Source: Helicobacter sp. (GTDB lineage: Bacteria; Campylobacterota; Campylobacteria; Campylobacterales; Helicobacteraceae). From it: 5,976 nucleotides of DNA. A program made the position numbers and the translations under genes. This document shows, in pieces, positions 5,210-5,976 of the stretch; the stretch's first letter is position 1; every line of letters starts with the position of its first letter. A model generated the notes under the pieces. The model searched no databases. It was not told the origin of the DNA and worked only from the letters and a program-made list of their open reading frames with translations. Location: positions 1 to 5,976 of the forward strand of contig JARHZY010000134.1 in the NCBI GenBank assembly GCA_029264655.1, read 5' to 3'.

Positions 5210-5537
5210 TATTCAAGAATTGGAGAAAAAAATTATTGAATGTTTTTCCAAAGAACAAAAATTACTTTTAGATCATTTTAGACATGCTAATATTGTTTCT
5301 AGAAAAGCTGATGAGTGTGGATATTTTGCCAATATAAAAACTAATCCCACAAGACCAAAAATTCAAGTCAATGGTTTTACTAATTCTTTAAATCTATTTT
5401 TAAATGGTGTTGTGATAGGTGGAGCTATGATTTATATTGAAAATGGTTTATTATCAATGATTGAGTGTTACTCTTGGGATGATAATGATATTTTTATGAA
5501 ATTATTATCAAACACCAACAAACAAGCATATTTATAA
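5160..5537 (+). CDS. Small protein, probable cognate immunity protein of the toxin-like fragment
   Basis: The ATG at 5160 gives 125 residues and has AAGGA (5145-5149) 10 bases upstream. The first 50 bases lie inside the toxin-like fragment in another frame, so the first 16-17 residues may be non-native. A later non-ATG start such as TTG 5220 (giving LEKKIIECF) is possible but lacks a ribosome-binding site. The protein has no signal peptide or membrane segment. An acidic/basic helical N-terminal half (LEKKIIECFSKEQKLLLDHF) leads to a likely beta-sheet second half with GYFANI, LNGVVIGGAMIYIENG and LLSMIECYSWDD. The pattern GA-x-IYI-x-G-x-L-x-MIE-x-Y resembles small immunity proteins I recall beside CdiA-type toxin tips. 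Position directly after a toxin C-terminus is the standard immunity-gene layout. If so, it would act in the cytoplasm by binding the toxin domain. I cannot name the family. The intact frame next to a broken toxin fits selection for protection only. Confidence 0.62.
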   Translation: MENQKLEQCFNLEHLINIQELEKKIIECFSKEQKLLLDHFRHANIVSRKADECGYFANIKTNPTRPKIQVNGFTNSLNLFLNGVVIGGAMIYIENGLLSMIECYSWDDNDIFMKLLSNTNKQAYL

Positions 5538-5894
5538 AAATTTTCAAAAAATTTAAGATCGTCTATTCTTTTTTCAAGCCCACAAGGTTTTTTATGATTA
5601 GAAAAAGAAAAACAACTATTCCTTAGAATAAATAATATCGTTATAACCCCTTACTACTCCTTGTATGCATTCTATATTAGAAAATAATTTTTTACTATAA
5701 GTAAAAACTATTTCTTTGCTTTTATTTTATAATTCTTTATAGTGTCCTAAGTTATACTTTCTATCATTAATGTTTTATATTGAATCATATTTATACAACG
5801 ATAATTTTAAACTCATGCTATTTTAATCTTACTTAACTCATATAAATATCATTATCCTAAAATCTTATATAAAAAATATAAATACTTTCTACTC
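5538..5894. other. Stretch without an intact gene, holding decayed coding fragments
   Basis: No complete ORF is present. On the minus strand a 36-codon frame (5726-5616) contains KLFSNIECIQGVVRGYNDII and then stops. The frame one shift away stays open from about 5655 through 5540, containing NHKKPCGLEKRIDDLKFFE. Together these look like one decayed gene with a frameshift near 5620-5650. However, the plus strand is also protein-like here (LRSSILFSSPQGFL, a TGA, then LEKEKQLFLRINNIV), so even the strand is uncertain. From 5730 to 5894 I see only AT-rich DNA with stops in all frames and no clear terminator for either flanking gene. Confidence 0.35.
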
Positions 5895-5976
5895 TTATTC
5901 TACTAAATTAGCAACAATATCCCCCATTTCATTACAGCCTACAAGCTTTGAATCCTTATCTATCATATCACCCGTG
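5895..5976 (-). CDS. leuB: 3' end of a beta-decarboxylating dehydrogenase gene, probably 3-isopropylmalate dehydrogenase (partial)
   Basis: Only the last 26 codons and the TAA (5897-5895) are in the window; the gene enters from the right. The fragment begins TGDMIDKDSKLVG and ends EMGDIVANLVE. The TGD ... EMGDI-(I/V)-A spacing matches the C-terminus I recall for LeuB, where E. coli has TGDL and then DEMGDIIA. The enzyme oxidatively decarboxylates 3-isopropylmalate in leucine synthesis in the cytoplasm. The related isocitrate dehydrogenase also ends in a similar C-x-E-(F)-GD pattern and is the main alternative. The gene faces leftward, toward the decayed region, and has no obvious terminator. 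Confidence 0.62.
   Translation of the reverse strand, partial: TGDMIDKDSKLVGCNEMGDIVANLVE

Noticed and set aside
1..5976. tRNA or rRNA genes, CRISPR arrays, insertion sequences
   Set aside because: No cloverleaf-like sequence with a T-loop, no regularly spaced repeats and no transposase motifs were seen on either strand.

Overview
The window is AT-rich and looks like an epsilonproteobacterium, most likely a non-pylori (enterohepatic-type) Helicobacter. This is inferred from the gene families and from the promoters: the recognisable ones have an extended -10 box (TGnTATAAT-like) and no clear -35 box, as is usual in this group. No database search was possible, so the species is not fixed.

Layout from left to right. 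Positions 1-237 hold the edge of a possible leftward gene and a divergent pair of -10-like boxes. A small, probably exported protein of unknown function follows (244-816, +). It converges, with a 12-base gap, on a long leftward gene (829-2631, -). That gene encodes an orphan [NiFe]-hydrogenase small-subunit-like protein with all eleven iron-sulfur cluster ligands, no Tat signal, and a C-terminal extension whose end resembles HypF. The divergent control region 2632-2844 is dense in dyad symmetries and has at least three extended -10 boxes. It serves the hydrogenase-like gene on one side and gatC-gatB on the other. gatC (2845-3123) and gatB (3217-4647) encode two of the three subunits of the tRNA-dependent amidotransferase; gatA is not in the window.

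The right quarter (4648-5894) is different: sparse, broken and accessory in character. It contains a start-less, frameshifted fragment resembling the extreme C-terminus of a contact-dependent or polymorphic toxin (4959-5209). An intact small ORF resembling an immunity protein (5160-5537) overlaps its end. Beyond it lie decayed coding fragments in conflicting frames and strands (5538-5894). The window ends with the 3' end of a leftward dehydrogenase gene, probably leuB (5895-5976).

The housekeeping genes (gatC, gatB, leuB) frame two accessory elements. The most interesting signals are the orphan toxin-tip/immunity module with a perfect A AAA AAA slippery heptamer at its frameshift, and the cytoplasmic hydrogenase-small-subunit/HypF-like fusion with its dyad-rich promoter region.
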